Positions 56,120 to 64,000 of a stretch of 64,000 nucleotides of DNA are shown here, piece after piece (position 1 is the stretch's first letter; each line of letters starts with the position of its first letter). The notes under the pieces were generated by a model. That model saw only the letters and a program-made list of their open reading frames with translations. It had not been told where the DNA came from and made no database searches. The DNA comes from Gemmatimonadaceae bacterium (GTDB taxonomy: Bacteria; Gemmatimonadota; Gemmatimonadetes; Gemmatimonadales; Gemmatimonadaceae), in assembly GCA_036496605.1 (NCBI GenBank), contig DASXKV010000054.1:1-64000 (forward strand). Reading direction: 5' to 3'. Position numbers and translations under genes: made by a program.

Positions 56120-56650
56120 ATGGTGGACATTCACGTTACGGTGAACGGTGCTCCGCACCACGACGAGGTTGAGCCGCGTCTTCTCCTCGTCCACTACCTT
56201 CGCGAGTCGCTCGGCCTAACGGGGACTCACGTCGGGTGCGACACGAGCCAGTGTGGCGCCTGTACCGTGTTGCTCGACGGCAAGTCCGTGAAGTCGTGCA
56301 CCGTTCTCGCGGCGCAAGCCGACGGTGCCGAGGTCACGACGATCGAAGGGGTCGCGAGCGGCGGTGTCATGCACCCGGTGCAGAATGCCTTCCACCAGGA
56401 GCACGGTCTGCAATGCGGCTTCTGCACGCCGGGTATGGTCATGGCGGCGATCGACCTCCTGCAGCGCACGCCGCATCCAACGGATGAGCAGATTCGAATC
56501 GGCCTCGGGGGCAACCTCTGCCGTTGCACGGGCTATCACAACATCGTAAAGGCGGTCAAGGCCGCCGCGGAAAAAATGGCGCCCGCCGTTGCGGAGGAGC
56601 CGCCGCGCCAAAGCATTCACACGCCAATCGGCGTCCCCATCGTGCACTGA
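56120..56650 (+). CDS. (2Fe-2S) small subunit of a molybdenum hydroxylase (CoxS type)
   Basis: 176 residues from the ATG at 56120 (GAGGAGCGAG upstream). The plant-type cluster ligands are in [19 protein letters not shown]; the second cluster is in [16 protein letters not shown] and [20 protein letters not shown]. The subunit passes electrons from the molybdenum site to FAD. It is the first gene of a small-large-medium operon; the large subunit starts 9 bp downstream. A leader stretch (55946-56119) carries no recognisable gene. Confidence 0.95.
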   Translation: MVDIHVTVNGAPHHDEVEPRLLLVHYLRESLGLTGTHVGCDTSQCGACTVLLDGKSVKSCTVLAAQADGAEVTTIEGVASGGVMHPVQNAFHQEHGLQCGFCTPGMVMAAIDLLQRTPHPTDEQIRIGLGGNLCRCTGYHNIVKAVKAAAEKMAPAVAEEPPRQSIHTPIGVPIVH

Positions 56651-56659
56651 GGAGGACCC

Positions 56660-59029
56660 ATGTCTCAGGCCCATGGTAGTAGCTCGGTGTTCGGCGAGAG
56701 CGTCCTGCGGCGCGAGGATGAGCGTTTTCTCACGGGGCGGGGCCGGTACACGGACGACGTGACGCTGCCCGGTACGACGCACGCCGCATTCGTGCGCAGC
56801 CCCCACGCACACGCGCGCATCCTCGCGATCGACACGAGCAGAGCACAGGCGCTGCGCGGCGTCCGTGGCGTGTTCACGGGCGCGCAGCTCGCCGGCGCGG
56901 GAGTCAACGGGATTCCCACCGCCTGGCTTCTCCCCGACATCAAGACGCCTACCCATCCGCCAATGGCGATCGACCGGGTGCGGTATGTCGGCGAGGCAGT
57001 CGCGGTGGTAATCGCCGACAATGCCTACGTCGCGCGAGACGCCGCCGATCTTGTCGTCATCGAGTACGACGTGCTCCCGGCCGTCACGGATACGGCGACC
57101 GCGGCCGACAGCGCGACCCTCGTCCACGACGACGCGCCGGCCAACCGATGCTTCCACTGGACGATCGGAGACGCCGGCGCGACGGATGCGGCGTTCGCCA
57201 GCGCCTCGCACGTCGTTAGGCAGCGGCTCGTCAACAACCGCCTCGCCGCGGTTGCCATGGAGCCGCGGTCGTCACTCGCGAGCTACGATCGCGGCACGGA
57301 CGAGCTGACGCTCTGGGTGACGTCGCAGAATCCGCACGTGCACCGATTGATCATGGGTGCGTTCGTCCTCGGCATCCCCGAGCACAAGTTCCGCGTGATC
57401 GCGCCCGATGTCGGCGGTGGATTCGGCTCGAAGATCTTCATCTATCCCGAGGAGTGTGTTCTCGCCTGGACGACCAAGCAACTTGGCCGGCCCGTGAAGT
57501 GGACCGCGACGCGGAGTGAGAGTTTTCTCACGGACTCCCAGGGTCGAGACCATGTGACCGACGCCGAGCTTGCCCTCGATGCGGAGGGACGCATTCTCGG
57601 GTTGCGCGTGCGAACGGTCGCGAACCTGGGCGCGTACCTGACGCTCTTCGCGCCGTGTGTGCCGACCTATTTGTACGCGACGCTCCTCTCGGGCGTGTAT
57701 CGCATCCCGGCGATTTACGCGGAAGTCGACGCGGTCTTCACGAACACAACGCCCGTCGATGCCTACCGCGGCGCGGGGCGCCCCGAAGCCGCCTACGTCG
57801 TCGAGCGGATGGTCGACCTCGCCGCGCAGCAAATCGGCTTGAATCCAGCCGCGATTCGTCGCCTGAATTTCATTTCAGCCGACAGCTTCCCGTATCAGAC
57901 ACCCGTCGCGCTCGTGTATGACAGCGGCAACTACGCTCCGGCCCTCGAGCTCGCGCTTCGGACCGTCGATTACCCGAAGATCCTCGAGGAGCAGGCGCAG
58001 GCGCGGCGCGATGGCCGGTACATTGGCATCGGCCTCTCGACATACATCGAGGCGTGCAGCATTGCTCCGTCGCAGGTCGTCGGATCGTTAGGTGCGCAGG
58101 CGGGCCTCTGGGAGAGCGCCTCGGTCCGCGTTCACCCAACGGGCAAGGTTTCCGTATTCACCGGCTCGCATGCGCATGGGCAGGGACACGAGACGACCTT
58201 CTCGCAGCTCGTGTCGCACGAGCTGGGAATTCCGATGGACGACATCGAGATCGTTCACGGCGACACGGGCCGCGTGCCATTCGGCATGGGAACCTACGGC
58301 AGCCGTAGCGCCGCGGTCGGCGGGACCGCGATTCACAATGCAATCATCAAGATTACCGAGAAGGCGAAGCGGCTCGCGGCACATCTTCTCGAGGCAGCAC
58401 CCGAAGACGTCGTGCACGAGAATGGCCAATACTTTGTGCGCGGCGCGCCCGATCGCGGCAAGAGCTTCGGCGAGATCGCGCTCGCCGCGTATCTCGCGCA
58501 CAAATACCCGAGCGACCTCGAGCCCGGCCTCGAGGCGAACAGCTTCTACGACCCGAGCAACTTCACCTTCCCCTTCGGCGCGCATGTCGCCGTCGTCGAG
58601 GTCAAACGCGACACCGGCGAAGTGAAGGTGCTTCGCTACATCGCGGTCGATGATGTCGGGAATGTGATCAATCCGATGATCGTCGACGGAATGGTGCACG
58701 GGGGCGTGACGCAGGGCATCGCCCAGGCGCTCTGGGAGGAAGTTCGCTACGACGACACGGGCCAGCCGGTAACCGCATCGCTCATGAACTACGCGGTCCC
58801 GCGAGCGGATCAATTGCCGAGCTTCGAAACCGCGCGCACGGTGACACCGACGCCAGTGAACCCGTTAGGCATCAAGGGCGCAGGGGAGACGGGCACCATC
58901 GCGGCGACACCGGCGATTGTCAACGCCGTGATGGACGCGCTCGCTCCATTTGGCGTGAAGCACCTCGATATGCCGCTCACCTCGGAGAAGCTCTGGACGG
59001 CAATGCAGACCGCTGACGGGAGGGCGTGA
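56660..59029 (+). CDS. Molybdopterin-binding large subunit (xanthine dehydrogenase/CoxL family)
   Basis: 789-residue catalytic subunit. GESVLRREDERFLTGRGRYT at the N-terminus and FRVIAPDVGGGFGSKIFIYP are family hallmarks. The active-site loop reads VDAYRGAGRPEAAYVVERMV: this AYRGAGR form marks the form II or related hydroxylases, not true CO dehydrogenase, which has AYxCSFR. The C-terminal MoCo contact is NPLGIKGAGETGTIAATPAI, with the catalytic glutamate in GAGETG. The natural substrate is unknown, possibly an aldehyde or N-heterocycle. It is 1 bp from the medium subunit gene. Confidence 0.94.
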   Translation: MSQAHGSSSVFGESVLRREDERFLTGRGRYTDDVTLPGTTHAAFVRSPHAHARILAIDTSRAQALRGVRGVFTGAQLAGAGVNGIPTAWLLPDIKTPTHPPMAIDRVRYVGEAVAVVIADNAYVARDAADLVVIEYDVLPAVTDTATAADSATLVHDDAPANRCFHWTIGDAGATDAAFASASHVVRQRLVNNRLAAVAMEPRSSLASYDRGTDELTLWVTSQNPHVHRLIMGAFVLGIPEHKFRVIAPDVGGGFGSKIFIYPEECVLAWTTKQLGRPVKWTATRSESFLTDSQGRDHVTDAELALDAEGRILGLRVRTVANLGAYLTLFAPCVPTYLYATLLSGVYRIPAIYAEVDAVFTNTTPVDAYRGAGRPEAAYVVERMVDLAAQQIGLNPAAIRRLNFISADSFPYQTPVALVYDSGNYAPALELALRTVDYPKILEEQAQARRDGRYIGIGLSTYIEACSIAPSQVVGSLGAQAGLWESASVRVHPTGKVSVFTGSHAHGQGHETTFSQLVSHELGIPMDDIEIVHGDTGRVPFGMGTYGSRSAAVGGTAIHNAIIKITEKAKRLAAHLLEAAPEDVVHENGQYFVRGAPDRGKSFGEIALAAYLAHKYPSDLEPGLEANSFYDPSNFTFPFGAHVAVVEVKRDTGEVKVLRYIAVDDVGNVINPMIVDGMVHGGVTQGIAQALWEEVRYDDTGQPVTASLMNYAVPRADQLPSFETARTVTPTPVNPLGIKGAGETGTIAATPAIVNAVMDALAPFGVKHLDMPLTSEKLWTAMQTADGRA

Positions 59030-59030
59030 C

Positions 59031-59882
59031 ATGTACCCCGCACCCTTTGAATACACGGCGCCGGCGACGATCGACGAAGCGCTCGCGCTCCTCGCGGAGC
59101 ACGGAGAGAACGCGAAACTGCTCGCCGGTGGCCATAGCTTGCTGCCGCTGATGAAGCTGCGCTTCGCGCAGCCAACACACGTCGTCGATTTGCGCCGCAT
59201 TCCTTCCCTGCGCGGCATTCGTCGCGAGAGTGGATCGTTGATCATCGGCGCGATGACGACCTACAACGAGCTGGCGACGAGCGCGGATATCAGGGACGCC
59301 GCGCCAATCGTCGCCGATGCCGCGTCGCAGATTGGTGATCCACAAGTTCGTAACCGTGGAACCATCGGTGGCAGCCTCGCCCACGCCGATCCGGCGGCGG
59401 ATCTCCCCGCGGTGATCCTCGCGCTCGGTGCGACCATCGTCGCCGTGGGACGAGCTGGGCGTCGAACGATTCACGCCGACGCGTTCTTCCGCGAGCTGTT
59501 CGCAACCGCGCTCGACCCAGAAGAGCTGCTCGCCGAGATACGGATTCCGGTATCGACCGCGCGGTCGGGTAGCGCCTACGCCAAGCATCCGCATCCCGCG
59601 AGTCGATTTGCTCTCGTTGGCGTTGCGGCGACGGTGGACCTCGAGCGGATGAGTGATCGAATCCAACGCGTCCGCGTTGCGGTCACGGGTTTCGGGACCA
59701 CGCCGTTACGGGCGATCCGCGTCGAGGAAGTGCTTGCGGGTCGTACCGCGGATCCCGACACCATTGCGGTCGCAGCGATGGAGCTCGACGCCGGCGCTCA
59801 AGGAGGCGACGCGTACAAGGTGCAACTTGCGCGCGTGTGTGCAGACGCCGCGTTGCGTCGCGCCGCGGAGCGGGCTCGGTAG
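59031..59882 (+). CDS. FAD-binding medium subunit of the molybdenum hydroxylase (CoxM type)
   Basis: 283-residue flavin subunit. The FAD motifs are LLAGGHSLLPLMKLRFAQPT (about residues 30-49) and NRGTIGGSLAHADPAADLPA. It accepts electrons from the iron-sulfur subunit and delivers them to quinone or oxygen. Third gene of the operon, almost abutting the large subunit. No XdhC/CoxF-type maturation gene follows within the window, so maturation must be encoded elsewhere. Confidence 0.94.
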   Translation: MYPAPFEYTAPATIDEALALLAEHGENAKLLAGGHSLLPLMKLRFAQPTHVVDLRRIPSLRGIRRESGSLIIGAMTTYNELATSADIRDAAPIVADAASQIGDPQVRNRGTIGGSLAHADPAADLPAVILALGATIVAVGRAGRRTIHADAFFRELFATALDPEELLAEIRIPVSTARSGSAYAKHPHPASRFALVGVAATVDLERMSDRIQRVRVAVTGFGTTPLRAIRVEEVLAGRTADPDTIAVAAMELDAGAQGGDAYKVQLARVCADAALRRAAERAR

Positions 59883-59995
59883 GCACAGTATTCGCCGGCT
59901 ACGCGAAGAGGAAGTAGCATCGCGAGCGCGTGGCGCCCCATTTGCAACAGTCTCCCTCCGCTGTCATACCCGAACCGAGTGGAGGGAGGAACGCG

Positions 59996-60172
59996 ATGGC
60001 CGAAATTCGTGTCGAGCCGCAGCAACGCGGACGTGGACGGCTTTGGCTGCTGATCCTTCTGCTCATCATCGTCGTCGCCGCCGTGTGGTACTTCATGAGC
60101 AGGCGAAACGCAGGCGGCGTGGCCACTGCGTCGACACCGGCTCCCGCGTCCGCACCAGCGACGACACCCTAA
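59996..60172 (+). CDS. Small single-span membrane protein
   Basis: 58 residues from the ATG at 59996 (GGAGGGAGG upstream). A basic N-terminus (EIRVEPQQRGRGRL) precedes one long transmembrane helix (WLLILLLIIVVAAVWYFM), then a short Ala/Thr/Pro tail. No family is recognised. It sits 18 bp before the PRC-barrel gene and probably shares its message. Confidence 0.7.
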   Translation: MAEIRVEPQQRGRGRLWLLILLLIIVVAAVWYFMSRRNAGGVATASTPAPASAPATTP

Positions 60173-60190
60173 CAAGCAGGAGGCGGTGAG

Positions 60191-60748
60191 ATGGCGGACA
60201 TCGATCGCGACCGGCAGCGCGATGCAGCCGGCGTGGGACCGTACGCGCGCGACGCCGAGCGGCTCGTTCCGCTCGAGGATCTGGGGAGTTGGGATGTCGC
60301 CGAAGGCGAGCCCGATATTCGTGGGTGGGAAGTTCGCACGGTGGGCGGTCGCGACCTCGGCAAAGTGAAGGAGCTACTTGTCGATCCGGACGCGCACGAA
60401 GTCGTGATGCTCGACGTCGATCTCACCGGAAGCGATCAGCACGCGCTCGTGCCGCTGCGCATGGTGGAGATCGATCGCCCGCGTCGTGTCGTGCGGATGG
60501 ACTCGGCGGACCTCACTCCGGCCGAGCGCGAGGCCGTCGGCGAGGCGAAAGAGAAACGCGCCGAACGCCGTGAGTGGTCGGACTCCGGGCGGGTGCGCTA
60601 CGCTGGCCGCGCCGACGAGGAGAAGGTGGTCGAGCGTCGGCCGATGGTCGAAGAGGTAGTCGTTAGGCGGCGGGTCGTGGAGGATGCAAAGGACGAAGCA
60701 GCGCCGCGCCGGCTCGACGACGCGGATCGCTCGGAGCGATCGGACTAG
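60191..60748 (+). CDS. PRC-barrel domain protein
   Basis: 185-residue cytoplasmic protein. A PRC-barrel-like beta domain lies around residues 40-100 (DIRGWEVRTVGGRDLGKVKE, LLVDPDAHEVVMLDVDLTGS, HALVPLRMVEIDRPRRVVRM). The C-terminal third is Arg/Glu-rich and probably an extended or coiled helix (VEEVVVRRRVVEDAKDEAAP). PRC barrels occur in RNA metabolism and photosynthetic or stress proteins. AGGAGG upstream supports the ATG. Function unknown; convergent with the second sortilin-like gene. Confidence 0.8.
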   Translation: MADIDRDRQRDAAGVGPYARDAERLVPLEDLGSWDVAEGEPDIRGWEVRTVGGRDLGKVKELLVDPDAHEVVMLDVDLTGSDQHALVPLRMVEIDRPRRVVRMDSADLTPAEREAVGEAKEKRAERREWSDSGRVRYAGRADEEKVVERRPMVEEVVVRRRVVEDAKDEAAPRRLDDADRSERSD

Positions 60749-60762
60749 CGGCCTCTGGACGG

Positions 60763-63700
60763 TTACTTATCGCCCGTACTGAGCTTCGGCAGTCCCGCGC
60801 GCTCGAGCTGCGTGCTGACCGCGGGAACATCCTTGGTACGAAGCGTGGACCACGCGGCGAGGAGCGACGCCAGCTGGCGCTGAAGGTCTGCAACGGCGGC
60901 AAGTACTTGCGTCGTCGGCGCACGGTCGCTGCCGTGGACGATGGCGTAGACCGCGGCAAGCTCGCCGTTGAGCGCCGTGAACGAGCTTGCCGTGCCGCCG
61001 CGGCGACCACCGCGACCACCGCGACCACCGCGACCGCCGCCACCGCCGCCCTCGAGTCCCGCTGCTTTCGCGTCGAGGGCAGCGATCGCGTCTCCGACGG
61101 ATGCGCTGGCACGCTCCCGGGCCGCGCGTAATTCGGCGCGCAGTGCACGGATCTGCGCGAGGGCGTCCGAGTCCTGACGAAGGGCGTGCGTTACTTGCTG
61201 CGCGGCAGCGAATTGCTGGCGGAGATCGGCCAGCGGCGTCTTCACACGAGGATCCATTCGCACGATGAGTGGCTGCGTGAGGGACTTACCGCCAGCCGTT
61301 AGGCGCACGGTGTACTGACCAGGTAGCGCCCATGGACCGCGGGGCTCGCGCGGTGTGTCGCGCAGAATGGCCGCGATGGGATAGGCGGTGCTGAGCACGG
61401 CCGGGCGCTCGTAGGTGAGATCCCAGACGAAGCGATGCATACCCGGCGCCGCCGAGAGGACGTGCGTCTGACGGATCCAATACGCGGGGATGTTCCCGAT
61501 GTCGGACGCGGCCATCGCCGTATCGGTGCTGGCGTAATGCCTAACGACTCGGCTCGATGCGTCGAGAATCTCGAGCGTCGCCGGGCCGGTCGTACCCGCA
61601 CCGATGACGTAATCGAGGATGGCGCCGTCCGGTGGATTCTCGCCCGCCGGTTCGTCAGGCGGTATCGGCGTATCCGTGTTCTTGTTCCAGCGAAATCGCG
61701 TCGCGACTTGGGGCGCGAAGAGCGTTGTCGTCATCGATTGTGGCTTGGCCGCCGCCAACTGCCGCAAGGCCGTGATATCGTCGAGGATCCAGAAGCTGCG
61801 GCCGTGCGTGGCGAGGACGATGTCATCGTCCTTGATGACGAGATCGCGAATCGATGTCGCCGGCATGTTGAGCCGGAGCGACTGCCAGTGATCGCCGTCG
61901 TCGAACGAGACCCAGACGTGCGTCTCGGAGCCGGCGAAGAGCAGCCCGCGGCGCTTCGGATCTTCGCGCACGACGTTGATGATCGCTCCACTATCGATGC
62001 CGGTGACGATCTCCGTCCAGTTCTTGCCGCCGTCTCGCGTCCGCCAGATGTGCGGGCGAAGATCATCGCGGCGGAAGGTGTTCACGGCGGCATACGCCGT
62101 GTTCGCGTCGAAGTGCGACGCGTCCATGAGCGAGATCTTGCTCCACGGTGCGGCGCGGAGTACGGCCGGCGTCACGTCGCGCCAGTTCTTGCCGCCGTCC
62201 GTCGTGAGATGTATGAGGCCGTCGTCACTTCCCGCCCAGATCACGTCCTCGCGCAATGGCGACAGCGCGAGAGTGTAGATCACGCCCGGATGGCGTGAAG
62301 CAGCCACGGGCTCACCAGCGTACTTGCCGACATTCGGCGGCACGACCGAATCGGTGCGGGTGAGATCAGGACTGATCTGCTGCCAACTGCGTCCGCCGGT
62401 GAGCGTTTTCCAAACCACGTTCGACGCGAAGAAGAGGGCGTGTGGATCGAGCGGCGAGAAAAGCAAGGGCGCGGTGCGGAGAACACGATAGTCACTCGCA
62501 CGCAATGCCTTCGGCGCAATCTCCTGGACGTCCCCCGTGCGCCGATCATAGCGCGTCACTTTGCCACCGTACACGATGTCGGGATCGAGCGGATCGGGAG
62601 CAACGTATCCGTACTCTTCGACTCCGACCGGATGCCAATCACGAAAAGTGATCTCACCGTCGTCGCCGCGGCTCGAGACGCACGCCGATCCCGACTCCTG
62701 CTGACCGCTGCAGACGCGATACGGAAATGCGTTGTCGGTGATGACGTGATAGAATGCTGCCGTGGGCTGGTTGTACCACGAGCTCCAACTCTCGCCACCA
62801 TTCACCGTCACGATCGCGCCCTGATCGCCGGCGACGAGCATCGTATTCGGATCGTTTGGGTTGATCCAGATCCTGTGATAATCGTCGCCGCCCGGCGCGC
62901 CACGGAGCGCAGCGAAGGTCTTCCCCCCGTCGACGGACTTCCACGTCACCACGCTCGCCGTGTAGACGATGTCGGGATTCCTCGGGTCGACCTTGACCTC
63001 GGCGAAGTCCGACGCGCGGCCAGCGACGCGACTATCTTGAGTAACTTTATACCAGTTCTCGCCGGCATCGTCCGAGCGATAGAGACCGCTGTTGCGATTC
63101 GCGTCCACGGTCGCGAACATGCGGCTGGGCATCGTCGGCGCGACCGTGATACCGATGCGTCCGAGGCCGTCCTGCTCGAAGGTCGGAAGCCCCTTCCCGA
63201 TCTGACGCCAGGTCGTACCGCCATCGATCGATTTGAACAGGCCGCTGCCTGGCCCCGAGAACTGTCCATTCTCCCAGGGCGCCTGACGGGCCTCCCAAAG
63301 CACGGCGTACACGATCATCGGGTCGGCAGGGTCGAGAATGACGTCGACGCCGCCGGTGCTCTCGTCCTTGTATAGAACTTTCTCGAACATGGAACCGCCG
63401 TTGCTGGATCGGTAGATCCCTCGCTCGGCGTTCGGCCCGTACGGATGACCGAGGACCGCGACGAAAAGGCGATTCGGGTCGCGTGGATCGACGACGATCT
63501 GCGGTATTTGCTGACCGTCGCGCAGTCCCAGATGCGACCACGACTTCCCGCCATCGGTCGACTTGTAGATCCCGTCGCCCGTCGAGAGGTCCGGTCGCTG
63601 CAAGCCTTCGCCGCTGCCGACATAGACCACACTCGGATTCGAGGGCGCGATCGCGATGGCGCCGATCGAGCCTGTCGGTTGGTCATCGAAGATCGGCTTC

Positions 63701-63939
63701 CAGGTGCGACCGTAATCAGTGGTCTTCCAGACGCCGCCGTCGACCACGCCGATATAGAAGACGTTAGGCTGATTCGGGATTCCCGCCGCGGCCTTGGTGC
63801 GGCTCGCGCGGTGCGGGCCGATCATGCGCCACTTCATCTCCCCGAACAGCTGCGGAGCGACCTGTTGTGCTTTGAGTGCAGATGCGACGAGTGTAAGAAG
63901 GACTGCCATCCTGAGCGACGCAAGAAGTTGTCTCATCAT
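60763..63939 (-). CDS. Large secreted sortilin/BNR-repeat beta-propeller protein (paralog 2)
   Basis: 1058 residues with signal peptide MMRQLLASLRMAVLLTLVAS. Asp-box units repeat along the chain (TTDYGRTWKPIFDD, STDGGKSWSHLGL, SIDGGTTWRQIG, TTDGGKNWRDVTP, TRDGGKNWTEIVTG), forming a VPS10/sortilin-like propeller. The C-terminal helical region is interrupted by a Gly/Arg-rich tract (GGGGGGRGGRGGRGGRRGG). It shares domain order and closing motifs with the 31210-34314 gene. Function unknown. The start codon overlaps the stop of the next upstream gene (ATGA). Confidence 0.85.
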   Translation of the reverse strand: MMRQLLASLRMAVLLTLVASALKAQQVAPQLFGEMKWRMIGPHRASRTKAAAGIPNQPNVFYIGVVDGGVWKTTDYGRTWKPIFDDQPTGSIGAIAIAPSNPSVVYVGSGEGLQRPDLSTGDGIYKSTDGGKSWSHLGLRDGQQIPQIVVDPRDPNRLFVAVLGHPYGPNAERGIYRSSNGGSMFEKVLYKDESTGGVDVILDPADPMIVYAVLWEARQAPWENGQFSGPGSGLFKSIDGGTTWRQIGKGLPTFEQDGLGRIGITVAPTMPSRMFATVDANRNSGLYRSDDAGENWYKVTQDSRVAGRASDFAEVKVDPRNPDIVYTASVVTWKSVDGGKTFAALRGAPGGDDYHRIWINPNDPNTMLVAGDQGAIVTVNGGESWSSWYNQPTAAFYHVITDNAFPYRVCSGQQESGSACVSSRGDDGEITFRDWHPVGVEEYGYVAPDPLDPDIVYGGKVTRYDRRTGDVQEIAPKALRASDYRVLRTAPLLFSPLDPHALFFASNVVWKTLTGGRSWQQISPDLTRTDSVVPPNVGKYAGEPVAASRHPGVIYTLALSPLREDVIWAGSDDGLIHLTTDGGKNWRDVTPAVLRAAPWSKISLMDASHFDANTAYAAVNTFRRDDLRPHIWRTRDGGKNWTEIVTGIDSGAIINVVREDPKRRGLLFAGSETHVWVSFDDGDHWQSLRLNMPATSIRDLVIKDDDIVLATHGRSFWILDDITALRQLAAAKPQSMTTTLFAPQVATRFRWNKNTDTPIPPDEPAGENPPDGAILDYVIGAGTTGPATLEILDASSRVVRHYASTDTAMAASDIGNIPAYWIRQTHVLSAAPGMHRFVWDLTYERPAVLSTAYPIAAILRDTPREPRGPWALPGQYTVRLTAGGKSLTQPLIVRMDPRVKTPLADLRQQFAAAQQVTHALRQDSDALAQIRALRAELRAARERASASVGDAIAALDAKAAGLEGGGGGGRGGRGGRGGRRGGTASSFTALNGELAAVYAIVHGSDRAPTTQVLAAVADLQRQLASLLAAWSTLRTKDVPAVSTQLERAGLPKLSTGDK

Positions 63940-64000
63940 TTGAAAATGTTCTTGGGAATCATGACGTGGACGCCGAGCGTCCCGTCGACGAGCTCGGTGA
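63936..64000 (-). CDS. C-terminal end of an upstream gene (partial)
   Basis: Only the last ~20 codons are inside the window, ending TELVDGTLGVHVMIPKNIFK and a TGA at 63936-63938. The TGA overlaps the ATG of the sortilin-like gene, so this gene is translationally coupled to it. The family cannot be identified from so short a stretch. Confidence 0.55.
   Translation of the reverse strand, partial: TELVDGTLGVHVMIPKNIFK

Noticed and set aside
56660..59029. True aerobic CO dehydrogenase
   Set aside because: The large subunit has AYRGAGR and not the AYxCSFR loop with the catalytic cysteine.

Overview
The window reads as chromosomal DNA of a high-GC, Gram-negative, diderm bacterium, most likely a member of Gemmatimonadota (my inference). 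The basis is the combination of a Ras-like MglA GTPase with a Roadblock/LC7 partner, a SusC/SusD pair, MacB-type permeases of the PadR-linked kind, large sortilin/BNR proteins, many small lipoproteins, and frequent GTG/TTG starts. No rRNA, tRNA, phage, insertion sequence or CRISPR array was recognised. One structural RNA, the signal recognition particle RNA, is present.

Layout. 1-6.4 kb (minus strand): MglA, Roadblock protein, a recR-ybaB-dnaX block preceded by the SRP RNA gene and its terminator, a small lipoprotein, a BrkB/YihY membrane protein and a YtxH-like protein. 6.4-16.2 kb (minus): an NtrC-type regulator overlapping a ChpT-like histidine protein, then a central-carbon run (aldolase, pgi, a metallo-beta-lactamase-fold hydrolase, pyk, tal) and a secreted PQQ-type sugar dehydrogenase. 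16.4-18.6 kb: small envelope proteins, including a tandem duplicate. 18.7-28.3 kb: susC-susD, an NTF2-like protein, an esterase-like secreted protein, a DUF3761/LEA-like protein and a NagZ-like family 3 glycosidase. 28.4-35.1 kb: a GT39-type glycosyltransferase, a Gfo/Idh/MocA oxidoreductase, a 1034-residue sortilin-like protein and a lipoprotein.

35.1-37.4 kb is a decay zone: frameshifted or truncated remnants of a beta-propeller protein, a lipoprotein, a sigma factor and an unknown small protein, with three blocks of 21-bp tandem repeats. 37.5-48.2 kb: M14 carboxypeptidase, type-B carboxylesterase, a pseudo-receiver protein, HrpB helicase, an outer-membrane protein, a plastocyanin-like protein and a FAD oxidoreductase. 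48.3-54.6 kb: two MacB-like permeases, the second translationally coupled to a PadR regulator. 54.8-55.9 kb: divergent yceI and hxlR-type genes sharing a recognisable promoter and operator. 56.1-59.9 kb: a three-gene molybdenum hydroxylase operon. 60-64 kb: a PRC-barrel protein and a second sortilin-like protein.

Two patterns cut across the gene map. First, the octamer GCCTAACG and its core CCTAACG/CGTTAGG recur about 49 times, on both strands, mostly inside genes. That is several-fold more than base composition predicts and close to the density of known DNA-uptake sequences. It repeatedly forces rare TTA leucine codons. Second, many gene junctions carry imperfect inverted repeats built from 7-nt units (TAGCCCC, GGGTAGC, TGGTTGG, CCCTCTA types). 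I regard these two as the most likely undescribed signals in the window.
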